Assembly (NCBI RefSeq): GCF_003605405.2
Contig: NZ_QYTW02000017.1
Coordinates: 1 to 64,000 of the forward strand
Length of the DNA: 64,000 nt
Source of the DNA: Siminovitchia terrae
GTDB lineage: Bacteria > Bacillota > Bacilli > Bacillales > Bacillaceae_C
Reading direction: 5' to 3'
In this document: piece by piece, positions 8,115 to 16,452 of the stretch
Layout: every line of letters starts with the position of its first letter
Position numbering within the stretch: position 1 is the stretch's first letter
Position numbers and translations under genes: made by a program
Notes under the pieces: model-generated
What the model saw: only the letters and a program-made list of their open reading frames with translations
Database searches by the model: none
What the model was told of the DNA's origin: nothing

Positions 8115-8555
8115 ATGAAGAGAATTGATGAATTAAAAGCTGGAGTTGCTGTTATTATTTTCAATGAACAGAATCAAGTTTTGTTACAGAAAAGAGCTGA
8201 TGTAGGGCTATGGGGTATTCCTTCAGGACATATCGAAATTGGAGAAACAGTTTCTGAGGCAGCCATCAGGGAAGTCAAAGAGGAAACTAATTTAGATATA
8301 AGAATTAAAAAGCTGATTGGTGTTTATTCTGATGTTAATTCACAAATTTTTACTTATCCCAATGGTAAAATAGTACATTTTATAACATCTTGTTTTCTAG
8401 CTGAAATTACAGGTGGAGAACTTAGATGCAATTCAGATGAATCACTTGAAATTAATTTTTTTGGACTAGAAGACCTACCGAAAGACCTATTGAAAATGCA
8501 TCCTAAATGGTTAGAGGATGCTCTTGCTAAACGAGATTTGGCTTTCATTCGGTAG
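8115..8555 (+). CDS. NUDIX hydrolase
   Basis: 146 residues. The NUDIX box occupies residues 38-60 (GHIEIGE, then AAIREVKEETNL) with all metal-binding glutamates of the REVKEE segment. NUDIX enzymes hydrolyse nucleoside diphosphates linked to another group; the subgroup behind NDP riboswitches is thought to act in nucleotide clean-up. ATG 8115 follows AAAGGAGG (8098-8105). An ATG at 8110 closes after two codons. The gene appears monocistronic and controlled by the leader at 7938-8090. Substrate specificity cannot be read from the sequence. Confidence 0.9.
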   Translation: MKRIDELKAGVAVIIFNEQNQVLLQKRADVGLWGIPSGHIEIGETVSEAAIREVKEETNLDIRIKKLIGVYSDVNSQIFTYPNGKIVHFITSCFLAEITGGELRCNSDESLEINFFGLEDLPKDLLKMHPKWLEDALAKRDLAFIR

Positions 8556-8740
8556 AATCCCCATTGAGATGGAGATAGCTTTTCTATCATTAGCTGGATA
8601 AAGGGTAATAATGTCGTGAACAATTTATTTTGGGTAGACAAGATAGGGTTATTGTACTCTAAAATCGGATTAACCCCCAAATTTTGGACATAAGCTCACT
8701 TATTCTCTGATTATCTTACTTTATAGCTTTTACGATCTTC

Positions 8741-8930
8741 TTTTCGTGTTTCGGCAAAACGCCCGAGTGGCTTGACATGGAGCCTCTGCGGACATGATTC
8801 TGCTGCCAAGAGACCCCCTTATAAGGTTGGCTGCACTGAACGAGGTATCATGCCCGCCACTCCATATAAAGCCGTGAAGTAGTGGATGACTTGTTGAAAG
8901 GACGAGAAAAAAGGGATGTTTAGTGATGTA
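8741..8930 (+). other. GC-richer non-coding block in the 8556-9126 gap, possible IS110-type end
   Basis: The gap is AT-rich except for this block, which has no open frame, several short complementary segments (for example around GGAGTGGCGGGC on the minus strand) and ends in GGACGAGAAAAAAGGGATG. It resembles the non-coding left region that precedes IS110-family transposases, which encodes bridge RNA, but no transposase follows. This is a weak recognition by appearance. The rest of the gap shows nothing. Confidence 0.25.
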
Positions 8931-9126
8931 TGAAATAGTATCACTTTTTATACATAATCGGGCGCGTTTATATTGGAACGGCGTCTTTTCGATGTTGGGC
9001 TAATAATTGAATAATAAAATAAGATAATAAATGGATTTAAAACTCCAATATTTTTAACAACAATTTCACGAATTCCGACAATAGGTATGGAGGGATATGT
9101 TACTTTATTAGTAGAGGTGACAATTT

Positions 9127-10041
9127 ATGCTAGCCAAACCCATTTATGTGGAAATACCCATTCAGGCAACTATAGACGAAGTATGGGAGATGACTCAAAA
9201 TCCTAAATTGCACGAACAATGGGATTTACGTTTTTCTTCTATTACCTATTTGCCGAAGAATTCAAATGATGAGCCGCAATCTTTTTTATATGAGACGAAA
9301 TTGGGATGTGGGGTAAAAGTTGCGGGCTGGGGTAAAAGCATCGGTATGCATAGTAAGAAGGATGGTACCAAAACATCTTCTCTTCACTTTGGTACTGATC
9401 AAAAAATTTCTCCCATTTCTGAAGGGAAAGGATATTGGCAGTATATACCGACAAATAAAGGTACTAAATTTCTCACTCAGTATGACTATGATGTACGTTT
9501 TGGTTCATTTGGGCGCCTTTTAGACCTCGTATTTCGCCCCGTGATGGGGTGGGCGACGGCTCTTAGTTTTGATGTCCTGAAACGCTGGATTGAAAAAGGG
9601 GAGTTGCCACGAACACAATATATACGTGTCTTTATTAATGTTATAGTAACGATGCTTTTTTTCTTTGTTTGGCTTTATCATGGACTAGTTCCAAAAATCA
9701 TTGTTAAAAGCCCTGAGGAAGTATCAATGCTGTCTAGTTTAACTTCCTTGGAGGGGACTGCTGTTATAAAGGGTGTAGAAATAATAGGCTTTCTTGAGAT
9801 TGTATTTGCGGGGGTTTGGGTTTTTTATCGAAAGAAAAGACATTTACATGCTCTGCAGATCATTGTTTTTCCGATATTAACGATTAGTGCATTAATCGCC
9901 AGTCCTTCGATTTCATTACATCCGTTTAATCCTGTGACCTTTAATGCAAGTCTTTGGATCCTTTCCATTATTGGTTTCTTAATATCAAGGGATTTGCCAT
10001 CGGCAACCAGTTGCAAGAGGACAAGAAAGGGTGTTACATAG
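9127..10041 (+). CDS. SRPBCC-domain membrane protein (YndG-like)
   Basis: 304 residues in two parts. Residues 1-150 form an SRPBCC (START-like) ligand-binding domain with the usual opening of a polyketide-cyclase fold, PIQATIDEVWEMTQNP. Residues about 165-290 carry four hydrophobic helices of a DoxX-like arrangement. It opens a three-gene operon with a DUF4166 protein and a YndJ-like protein, the same trio found in Bacillus. A GAGGTG site precedes ATG 9127. The TAG stop shares its last base with the GTG start of the next gene. Function of the trio is not established; membrane or envelope roles are plausible. Confidence 0.75.
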   Translation: MLAKPIYVEIPIQATIDEVWEMTQNPKLHEQWDLRFSSITYLPKNSNDEPQSFLYETKLGCGVKVAGWGKSIGMHSKKDGTKTSSLHFGTDQKISPISEGKGYWQYIPTNKGTKFLTQYDYDVRFGSFGRLLDLVFRPVMGWATALSFDVLKRWIEKGELPRTQYIRVFINVIVTMLFFFVWLYHGLVPKIIVKSPEEVSMLSSLTSLEGTAVIKGVEIIGFLEIVFAGVWVFYRKKRHLHALQIIVFPILTISALIASPSISLHPFNPVTFNASLWILSIIGFLISRDLPSATSCKRTRKGVT

Positions 10042-10652
10042 TGACAATTTATAAAGATCTCTTGGGGGAGGATTTTCAAAGGCTTCATCCAAAGCTGCAA
10101 TCCCGTTATTCATTTCCGATAGGTGAGTCGTTTGATGGGATTGGAACGATGACAAAAATTGAAACGGGTGGTATCTGGCTAAAACCCTTTTTAAAATTAG
10201 CAGCCCGCTGGCAATTTCTGTTTCCCGAAAACGGAAAGGATGTGCCGTTTACAATCAAAAATACCTGTCGATCATTGCCGACCGGTGAAGCGGAATTATA
10301 TTGGGAACGTACTTTTTATTTTGAAAAGGTTACTCGTCATTTTAATGCATTTATGACCCTTGATCCAAAGCGTAGGGTCGTGAAGGATTATTTAGGGGAA
10401 CCGAGCTTATTCTATTCCGATTTAACATTTAGGGTGACACCTGAGGGTCGAATGCGTATTTCCTCTGGTGCTCAACGTGTTGTGATGGGCAACTTAGAAA
10501 TCCCAATTTTTCGCTTGTTAGAAGGCGTGGTGACTGTTGAGGAAGGATATGATGATGTCCGGGGAGCATTTACGATCCAAGTCGACATACATAACCGAAT
10601 CATAGGAAGGTTGATGGCTTATGAAGGCGAATTTAAAGAGCAGTCTCTTTAA
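10041..10652 (+). CDS. DUF4166 domain protein
   Basis: 203 residues of soluble character, starting MTIYKDLLGEDFQRLHPKLQ, the usual start of DUF4166 proteins. The conserved WERTFYF and MRISSGAQRV segments lie in the middle. GTG 10041 is chosen because it overlaps the upstream stop by one base and follows AGAAAGGG; the longer frame from 9954 has no support. It overlaps the start of the yndJ-like gene by 32 bases, so the operon is tightly coupled. No catalytic residues are known for the family. Confidence 0.8.
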   Translation: MTIYKDLLGEDFQRLHPKLQSRYSFPIGESFDGIGTMTKIETGGIWLKPFLKLAARWQFLFPENGKDVPFTIKNTCRSLPTGEAELYWERTFYFEKVTRHFNAFMTLDPKRRVVKDYLGEPSLFYSDLTFRVTPEGRMRISSGAQRVVMGNLEIPIFRLLEGVVTVEEGYDDVRGAFTIQVDIHNRIIGRLMAYEGEFKEQSL

Positions 10653-12186
10653 TTCAATCACCCTTGTAGGTATGTTCTTTTTCATAGCAAGCAGCATTTT
10701 AACAGCAAAACCTTACTTGTTAATGCTGACGGTTGCACAGTTGGTTTTCGTTCCAATTATGCTCCAGTTACTATTTGAAACAAAAAGGAAACATATTATT
10801 TTCACTTGGATTGCTATGCTCTCCATCTTTTTATTGCAAGTTGTTCCGTCAAGTACAGGGCAAATGGTCCTCGCTTTTATTTATGTAATCTTTACCTTTT
10901 TTGTAGCATTTTATGGGCTAAAGCGATTTTTCAACCGTGGGTTTACAAATTGGGCTGAAATTTCAATCGACATAGGCATGATGTATCTATTTTTAGGAGG
11001 ACTATGGTTCTTTGCATATGTTGCAAAAATTGATACAGGTTTCAGTCCTTTGATCACTTGGTTAACAGCTATACACTTTCATTACTCCGCCTTTTTACTA
11101 CCCATATCTCTTGGGTTTTTTGGACGCTTACACGATTCAAAATGGTACCGTTTGATTGTACCAATTATCTTAGCGGGTCCTATGCTCGTCGCGATCGGCA
11201 TCACAGCATGGCCTTTACTTGAATTCATCTCCGTATTGCTATACATCTTTGCCATTTTCAGCTTGATCGTACTTGCATACCGAACTTGTTTTGCTTCAAC
11301 CGTGCAGGCAGTTTTGATAAGGATCTCATACAGTGTACTTGGGATTACAATCATTTTTTCATTGCTTTATGCGACACAAAACGCGTTTGGACATTGGTTT
11401 GTTAGTATTGATTTTATGCTATGATTCCATGGCTTATTTAACAGTATACTATTTGGCATGTTAGGCGTAGCCGGCTGGATGCTGGCACCACCTGAAACGA
11501 AGCAGAAGGTCTATAACTTTCCAGTGAGCCAAATGCGAGGAACGCTAAAAGGAGCAGGCAGGTCACAACCAGGACTAGTGGATGATTTAAGTGTTTTCGT
11601 AAATACAAAAGCATTACCTAAAACAATCGTTGATTTTTATGAGCAAACCGATCAATATCAATTATTTGCTTCTGTAAAATGGGCAACCTGGTTTAAACCG
11701 TTAGCAAGTTGCTACAAAATAATAAGTACGCAACTTCAGCAGTTAAATTTGCCCATATCGAGTAACCTTACTGAGATGACATTCAAAATACAAGCTGTTG
11801 ATCCAACAGTTGATGGAAGGAAAAATCCACGTGCATGGATTCGCCGGGTGAAGAATAATATCGTATTTGTAGCCATTTACTCTCAGCATGAAACGAAGGG
11901 CAGGACGTATATGAATATAGCACTTCCTCTGCCCTATTCATCAATGATAGGTATTTTGCAGCTTGAAGTTGTTGATGGTATTCTGATCCTCTCGAGTGAG
12001 GGAAAAGGGGACCCAGGTATTTATTTAGCAGTTGGCAAAACTCTTTTCAAGCTACCGTTGTCTGAGAACTTCTTGATAAAAGAGACAGGTGCGGGATCAC
12101 TTATAGCACAACACAAAATGCGAATTTTTGGGATCCCTTTCTTACAAATTGAATACACTATAATTCAAAATATACGTGCCAGCTAG
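10621..12186 (+). pseudogene. yndJ: yndJ-like gene interrupted by an in-frame TGA
   Basis: A 521-codon reading frame broken only by TGA at 11422-11424. The first part (267 residues) has eight or so membrane helices and a TAIHFHYSAFLLP motif. The second (from 11425) continues in the same frame with HGLFNSILFGMLGVAGWM and then a soluble domain of about 240 residues. This matches the membrane-plus-soluble plan of YndJ (about 550 residues in B. subtilis). A single change, such as TGG to TGA, explains the break. Both parts are otherwise intact, so inactivation is recent, the stop is read through, or the base is an error. A GGAAGG site precedes ATG 10621. Confidence 0.75.
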
Positions 12187-12797
12187 TTAAGGACATGAAT
12201 GATTAAAGGTTATATGAAGTAGACCGGATGATTACATACTTAAAGACTCTCCATCCTTTAAGAGGCGTATTTACACCACCTCAAATGAAACATTTAAAAA
12301 GAAATCTTGGGTAAAATTTGATTTGGGAATCATCTTTGAAACAATGATCAAGCATGTTCAACGATTCAGATGGCCAAGGATAAAAAAGAGAAATTAAATC
12401 ATTTTTTTATGTCTAAAAAGGGTGTTTTCAATGAGAAAAGTAAAAAATTAAAAAACACAGTGCGTTTCAATAAAGATGAGTCAATATTTATATGTCCACG
12501 CTGTAAAAATTCAGTCAACGTTGTTATGAGCTAGTAACCATATATTTTGTTTTGAAAAATAGGGATAAATGATGTTACAAAAATGGGGTATTCGGATTAT
12601 CGTGTGGAATATAACTAAGCAGTTTTTTGATGTACCGCTTACCTATCTTTAAAAACTAGATAGTAAAGGAAAATTAAAAAAATGCTAATAGCATGAAAAG
12701 AAATCAATACAAATTCTAATAACTCCCCGCACTTCAAGAAATTAGCCAATTTACAGTTTTAAACCATGCTTACAGTAGAGTTTATTTATTTTTCAAA
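12187..12797. other. AT-rich non-coding stretch with no recognised gene
   Basis: No frame longer than about 30 codons resembles a protein. A short piece near 12490-12535 reads ICPRCKNSVNVVMS, a possible zinc-ribbon scrap, but it has no context. Together with the broken genes on both sides it looks like decayed sequence. Confidence 0.4.
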
Positions 12798-12833
12798 CCC
12801 TGACATAGTGTTGTCAGGGTACTTCTGTATAAT
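12798..12833 (+). promoter_or_regulatory. operator-like inverted repeat and -10 box before the UvrA-like gene
   Basis: CCCTGACA, a six-base centre and TGTCAGGG (12798-12819) lie just upstream of TATAAT (12828-12833). The palindrome is of a MerR/TetR-like kind; no matching regulator gene is adjacent. Confidence 0.45.
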
Positions 12834-12878
12834 GACCTTTAATATTATATAATGCTAACTTTACAGGAGTGGTTAATT

Positions 12879-13820
12879 ATGGTTGAGAATCAATATATTA
12901 AACTTGTTGGCTTAAAGGAAAATAACTTAAAAAATGTAACACTAACTATTCCAAAAAAGAAAATCACTGTATTTACGGGCGTTTCTGGATCTGGAAAATC
13001 ATCAATCGTATTTGACACAATCAGTAAGGAAGCCCAACGTCAATTAAATCAGACATTTACGACGTATATTCAAAATCGGTTACCAACATACAGTCAACCA
13101 GACGCATTGTCCATTGAGAACCTTTCTCCCGCCGTGGTGATTGATCAAAGACACTTAGGGGGGAAATGTACGTTCAACGCTTGGTACGGTCACAGATATT
13201 TACTCATTATTGCGATTATTATTCTCGCGTATTGGAAAGCCATTTATTGGCGAATCTGATGTTTTTTTTACAATCCGAAAGGGATGTGTCCGGAGTGCCA
13301 GGGAATTGGACGAAAGGTTGAGCCCGATATAGAGAAACTATTCGATAAAACAAAATCACTTAATGAAGGAGCGATTTTGTTTTCCACGTTCACCGTCGAG
13401 ACTTGGTATTGGCAAAAACATTTAGTCTCAGGCATATTCAATCCGGATAAAAAATTGATGGGATACACGAATACAGAGTGGGAAACGTTACTACATGGAA
13501 AAGACAAGAAAATCGTATTACCTTTAAAAAACGAACCCGTCAAGTATTTTGAAGGCGTTGTAGACAGATTTAGACGCATGTACTTGAAAAAAAAAATCAA
13601 TCAATTATCGAATAATGTTAAGAAATTTATCACCATAACACATTGTAAGGCTTGCAATAGAGCTCGGTTAAGTCAACAGGTATTAAATTGCGAAATAAAT
13701 GGTTATAACATTGCTCAATTCGCAGCTATAGAAGTAGGAGAATTGATAAAGGTAATCGAAACAATAAAAGACCCAATAGCAAAACCGATCATTTCCAACA
13801 TAAAGACTGAAAGCTGTTGA
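12879..13820 (+). pseudogene. UvrA-like ABC ATPase (drug-resistance UvrA paralogue), broken and truncated
   Basis: The N-terminus is clear: LVGLKENNLKNVTLTIPKKK, then Walker A GVSGSGKSS. The frame slips at a run of six G's (about 13158-13163) and returns at a run of T's (about 13261-13268). Between them the second frame reads STLGTVTDIYSLLRLLFSRI and GKPFIGESDV as expected, and after them MCPECQGIGRKVEPDIEKLF. A late zinc-finger half CKACNRARL is present. The gene ends at TGA 13818-13820 after about 310 residues, less than half of a UvrA paralogue, with no second ABC domain. Both slips are in homopolymers, but the missing C-terminal half shows real loss. ATG 12879 follows AGGAG. Confidence 0.8.
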
Positions 13821-13864
13821 AGGAACGAACGGATTTTCGTATCTTTTAATCTCTAAGGGTCTAA

Positions 13865-13888
13865 TTCCCCGCGGCTAGCCGCGGGGAA
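13865..13888. terminator. 24-base perfect GC palindrome
   Basis: The sequence TTCCCCGCGGC-TA-GCCGCGGGGAA is identical on both strands. It lies between the broken UvrA-like gene and the convergent DUF2089 operon. It could be a terminator, though no T-run follows, or the terminal hairpin of a lost IS element; ACTTCA follows, as at some IS200/IS605 ends. Confidence 0.45.
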
Positions 13889-13947
13889 CTTCATTCTGAC
13901 TCTAATCCGCTTTTAATCATCTTGAGATACTGTAAATAAAAGCTTCC

Positions 13948-14292
13948 CTACAATTTAATCAATACTTCCGTGCCGTCCTGAGCCTGGACATCGACCAGTA
14001 CTGTCCCTTTGCAATGTTGCAACTCTCTGATGAGCTGTCTGATCGCTTGCTTCGTGCTTCGATTTTCGAGAATTGACAGCACGATATCACTCCCAAACCG
14101 GTTGCTGTTCGAATCAAAATCATGCTTTCGGCTCGAGTGCCCATCTGCATGTCTGTCTTGCTTGTTTAGCCAACCCTTCACTTTGCGCTGAACTAAATTG
14201 GATGTCAGGATGCCGCTCCCCATGCGCAATACGGCATAAGGGATCGGAATTGTAAAAGCGTGCTCCTTGCTCTTAACCTTCACAATCATCAT
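13948..14292 (-). CDS. small protein of the DUF2089 operon, unknown function
   Basis: 114 residues, starting MMIVKVKSKEHAFTIPIP and ending in TVLVDVQAQDGTEVLIKL. The ends resemble the beta-rich segments of the preceding gene's product (RVTSxENDNVNINLP and DNVTVVIE), so the two may be related or act together. It begins six bases after the stop of the gene at 14299-14730 and closes the operon. No signal peptide or membrane helix is visible. No known family is recognised with confidence. Confidence 0.55.
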   Translation of the reverse strand: MMIVKVKSKEHAFTIPIPYAVLRMGSGILTSNLVQRKVKGWLNKQDRHADGHSSRKHDFDSNSNRFGSDIVLSILENRSTKQAIRQLIRELQHCKGTVLVDVQAQDGTEVLIKL

Positions 14293-14298
14293 GATCTA

Positions 14299-14730
14299 TC
14301 ACTCAATCACTACGGTGACGTTATCATTTTCACCGGAGCGGATGTCAATGATTTGCCCGTCAAGCTCGTTCTCGATTGCATCGATCAACAGATCGATATC
14401 GATATCCTTCACATATTTCGCAGCTTGTGGAATATTGGACGCGATGCTGTGCCCCGCTCCGAGAACAGCCTTCACCAGTTTAATTGGTAAATTGATGTTG
14501 ACATTATCATTTTCTTGGGATGTTACCCGTATTTTCAACATTTTGTCTAAATAACCGCCGGATGTTGATGATAGGCTCTTTGAATAATCGGGTTTCGAAG
14601 TATGGGCCGTTTGCTTCTCCTTTAGTGCGTCAATCAACTCTGAAGCCTTGTCTGAATCAATTTTGCTTTCCTGCAACATGGACAGTACTTTGCTGATTTC
14701 TTCTTTCATGGTTTCTTCCTCCTTATTCAT
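14299..14730 (-). CDS. SHOCT-like domain protein
   Basis: 143 residues. The N-terminal helical hairpin (EEISKVLSMLQESKIDSDKA then SELIDALKE) is the short SHOCT-like module found at the start of YvlB-type proteins. It is followed by a small beta-rich part with RVTSQENDNVNINLPIKL and a C-terminal helix DIDIDLLIDAIENEL. The same helical module closes the DUF2089 protein encoded just upstream (EMKVISMLENGEITADEAVKLL), so the two products may associate through it. The start overlaps the upstream gene by eight bases. The role is probably in envelope or stress control, by analogy only. Confidence 0.65.
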   Translation of the reverse strand: MNKEEETMKEEISKVLSMLQESKIDSDKASELIDALKEKQTAHTSKPDYSKSLSSTSGGYLDKMLKIRVTSQENDNVNINLPIKLVKAVLGAGHSIASNIPQAAKYVKDIDIDLLIDAIENELDGQIIDIRSGENDNVTVVIE

Positions 14731-15088
14731 CCTTCAACAATTTGACCGCTTCATCCGCGGTGATTTCGCCATTCTCCAGCATAGAAATGACCTTCATCTC
14801 ATCGACTCCCGGCTTCTTCCGCGTATCGTATCCGAGGGCCGTAATGATATCATTGAGCTTGCCGCGCACCGTCGGGTAAGATATGCCGAGCTCTTTCTCC
14901 ACTTCCTTTATGTTGCCTCTGCTCACTAGAAAGGTGATTACAAAATGGAGCTGTTCAGGCGAGAGTAAAGCCAGCTTTGATAATTCAAACGTGTTCTCAA
15001 TCGTCGTCCGGCAATGTCCGCATTCCAGCTTGACAGCGTGCAGCGGATGTTCGCATACAGGACATTGTGTGATGATGGGATATTTCAT
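14723..15088 (-). CDS. DUF2089 family transcriptional regulator
   Basis: 121 residues. An N-terminal zinc ribbon (CPVCEHPLHAVKLECGHC, two CxxC pairs) leads into a helix-turn-helix with VEKELGISYPTVRGKLNDII. A C-terminal SHOCT-like hairpin, shared with the next gene, ends the protein. It is the first gene of a three-gene minus-strand operon whose genes overlap or lie within six bases. Regulators of this kind usually control their own operon; no clear operator is seen in the AT-rich leader 15089-15200. ATG 15088 has GAAAGGAG upstream on the minus strand. Confidence 0.8.
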   Translation of the reverse strand: MKYPIITQCPVCEHPLHAVKLECGHCRTTIENTFELSKLALLSPEQLHFVITFLVSRGNIKEVEKELGISYPTVRGKLNDIITALGYDTRKKPGVDEMKVISMLENGEITADEAVKLLKDE

Positions 15089-15612
15089 ACTCTACTCCTT
15101 TCTCTTTTTGCATTATAAATCAATATATTCAATTTGTAAATGTGAACAATTAATTATTTTAACCTAATAATTAATTTTATTAATTTTTATGGTTATTTTA
15201 CTGAAAAATTTGAAGCGATCTGTTTAAAAAAGAAAGCCCCAACGAATCCATCGGAATGGGGCCCAGCTTCAACCAGGTTCATTCCTATCGAAACGATGAG
15301 ACTCTTTTCAATTTAGCTTGCTTAGTTAGGAAAAATGCATATTGGCAAATTGCTTGATTCAAGTTGTGTCAATGCCACTCGAAAGTGATGATAAGCTGAA
15401 GTTAAATTTTAAGAATTCAATTGTGCAAACAGGATATTTTATGTTTATACGATGGTTCGGAAGCCTGGTAAAAGGAAGGATAGCTGTTCCAGTAACCAGG
15501 AAATATGAGAACCCCGGAAATACGAACGCTCCTCTTGGAATTCTAATTTTTCGTTTATTTCAAGTCGAACTTTATTTTAAAGCAACAGTATGATAGTATA
15601 TTAGCATAGAAT

Positions 15613-15627
15613 GACCGACAGTCGGTC
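15613..15627. promoter_or_regulatory. TetR-type operator
   Basis: GACCGAC-A-GTCGGTC, a perfect 7-1-7 palindrome, lies 20 bases upstream of the TetR-family start. It follows a TATATTAG-like -10 region, so binding would block its own promoter. Confidence 0.75.
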
Positions 15628-15647
15628 TGTTATGGGGAGTTGTAAAA

Positions 15648-16295
15648 ATGAGAGTGACAAAAAAAGCCGAGGAGCGCAGAAACGAAATACTTGATGCAGC
15701 GGATGAGCTTTTTGGTCAGAAGGGTTTTGACGGGACAACTACAAAAGATATTCTCGAAAAGGTAGGTATTGCGCGCGGAACATTGTATCACCATTTTAAG
15801 TCGAAAGAGGACATTATGGACGCGCTGATTGAGCGATTCAATGTCCGTCTTTTGGGAGCAGCCCAGGAAATTGCTGCAGACAAGAGCATACCTGTAGTTG
15901 AGCGTATTATCCGCGTTGTTACGGCACTGAACATAAATGGTGGAAGCAGCACGGAAATTATGGAGCACATTCATCAGCCGCAGAACGCGCTTATGCATCA
16001 AAAAATACAAAAAGTAATCATCAGTGAAGTCCCACCGATATTGACGGAGATTATTCGAGAGGGAATTGAGCAGGGAATGTTCAACACACCGTTTCCGTAT
16101 GAGTGCATGGAAATGGTTGTGATTTATGCAACGGCTGTTTTTGATGGCGATATGGTTGCTATGACAAACGAGGAACGCTTTTCACGAATGCTTGCCTTTA
16201 TCTGCAATGTAGAAAGGCTGCTTGGTGCTGAAAGCGGAAGTTTGATGGATACTTTGAAGATGTTTGGTATGGGAGAAGGAGACAACAATGAATAA
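15648..16295 (+). CDS. TetR/AcrR family transcriptional repressor
   Basis: 215 residues. The N-terminal helix-turn-helix covers residues about 10-55 (ILDAADELFGQKGFDGTTTK then GTLYHHFKSKEDI), followed by a variable ligand domain. Its own palindromic operator lies at 15613-15627. The genes after it are a collapsed MFS transporter and an ABC efflux-type transporter, so it most likely represses export functions. GGGGAG lies eight bases before ATG 15648. The stop overlaps the start of the MFS remnant by a few bases, which shows they were one operon. Confidence 0.9.
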   Translation: MRVTKKAEERRNEILDAADELFGQKGFDGTTTKDILEKVGIARGTLYHHFKSKEDIMDALIERFNVRLLGAAQEIAADKSIPVVERIIRVVTALNINGGSSTEIMEHIHQPQNALMHQKIQKVIISEVPPILTEIIREGIEQGMFNTPFPYECMEMVVIYATAVFDGDMVAMTNEERFSRMLAFICNVERLLGAESGSLMDTLKMFGMGEGDNNE

Positions 16296-16431
16296 CTCGG
16301 TGAGATCTTTCAAAGAATTTCTTCTGCTATGGTCGGGTCAGCGGCAGGGGAACGGGATTTATCATTATGATCGCTGGGGTTTTGTTATGTGTTACTTCAG
16401 TCATTCTATACAACTTGAAGTCAGTGAAAAA
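16289..16431 (+). pseudogene. MFS transporter reduced to its two ends
   Basis: The frame starts MNNSVRSFKEFLLLWSGQ, the typical cytoplasmic start and first helix entry of an MFS drug exporter. It then jumps, in another frame, to GTGFIIMIAGVLLCVTSVIL followed by YNLKSVKKLE, the last helix and tail of such a protein. Everything between, about 350 residues, is deleted. It lies between the TetR gene and the ABC permease, so the regulator's original target was probably this exporter. Confidence 0.7.
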
Positions 16432-16452
16432 GCTTGAACATAGAGGTGAATT

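Noticed and set aside
14009-14929. Plus-strand frames over the DUF2089 operon
   Set aside because: Antisense to three overlapping genes with good family or neighbour support. No ribosome sites.
15342-15593. 83-codon frame before the TetR gene
   Set aside because: No ribosome site, no family likeness, and it lies in the promoter region of the TetR gene. A GCCCC/GGGGC hairpin at about 15235-15262 was also seen but has no T-run.
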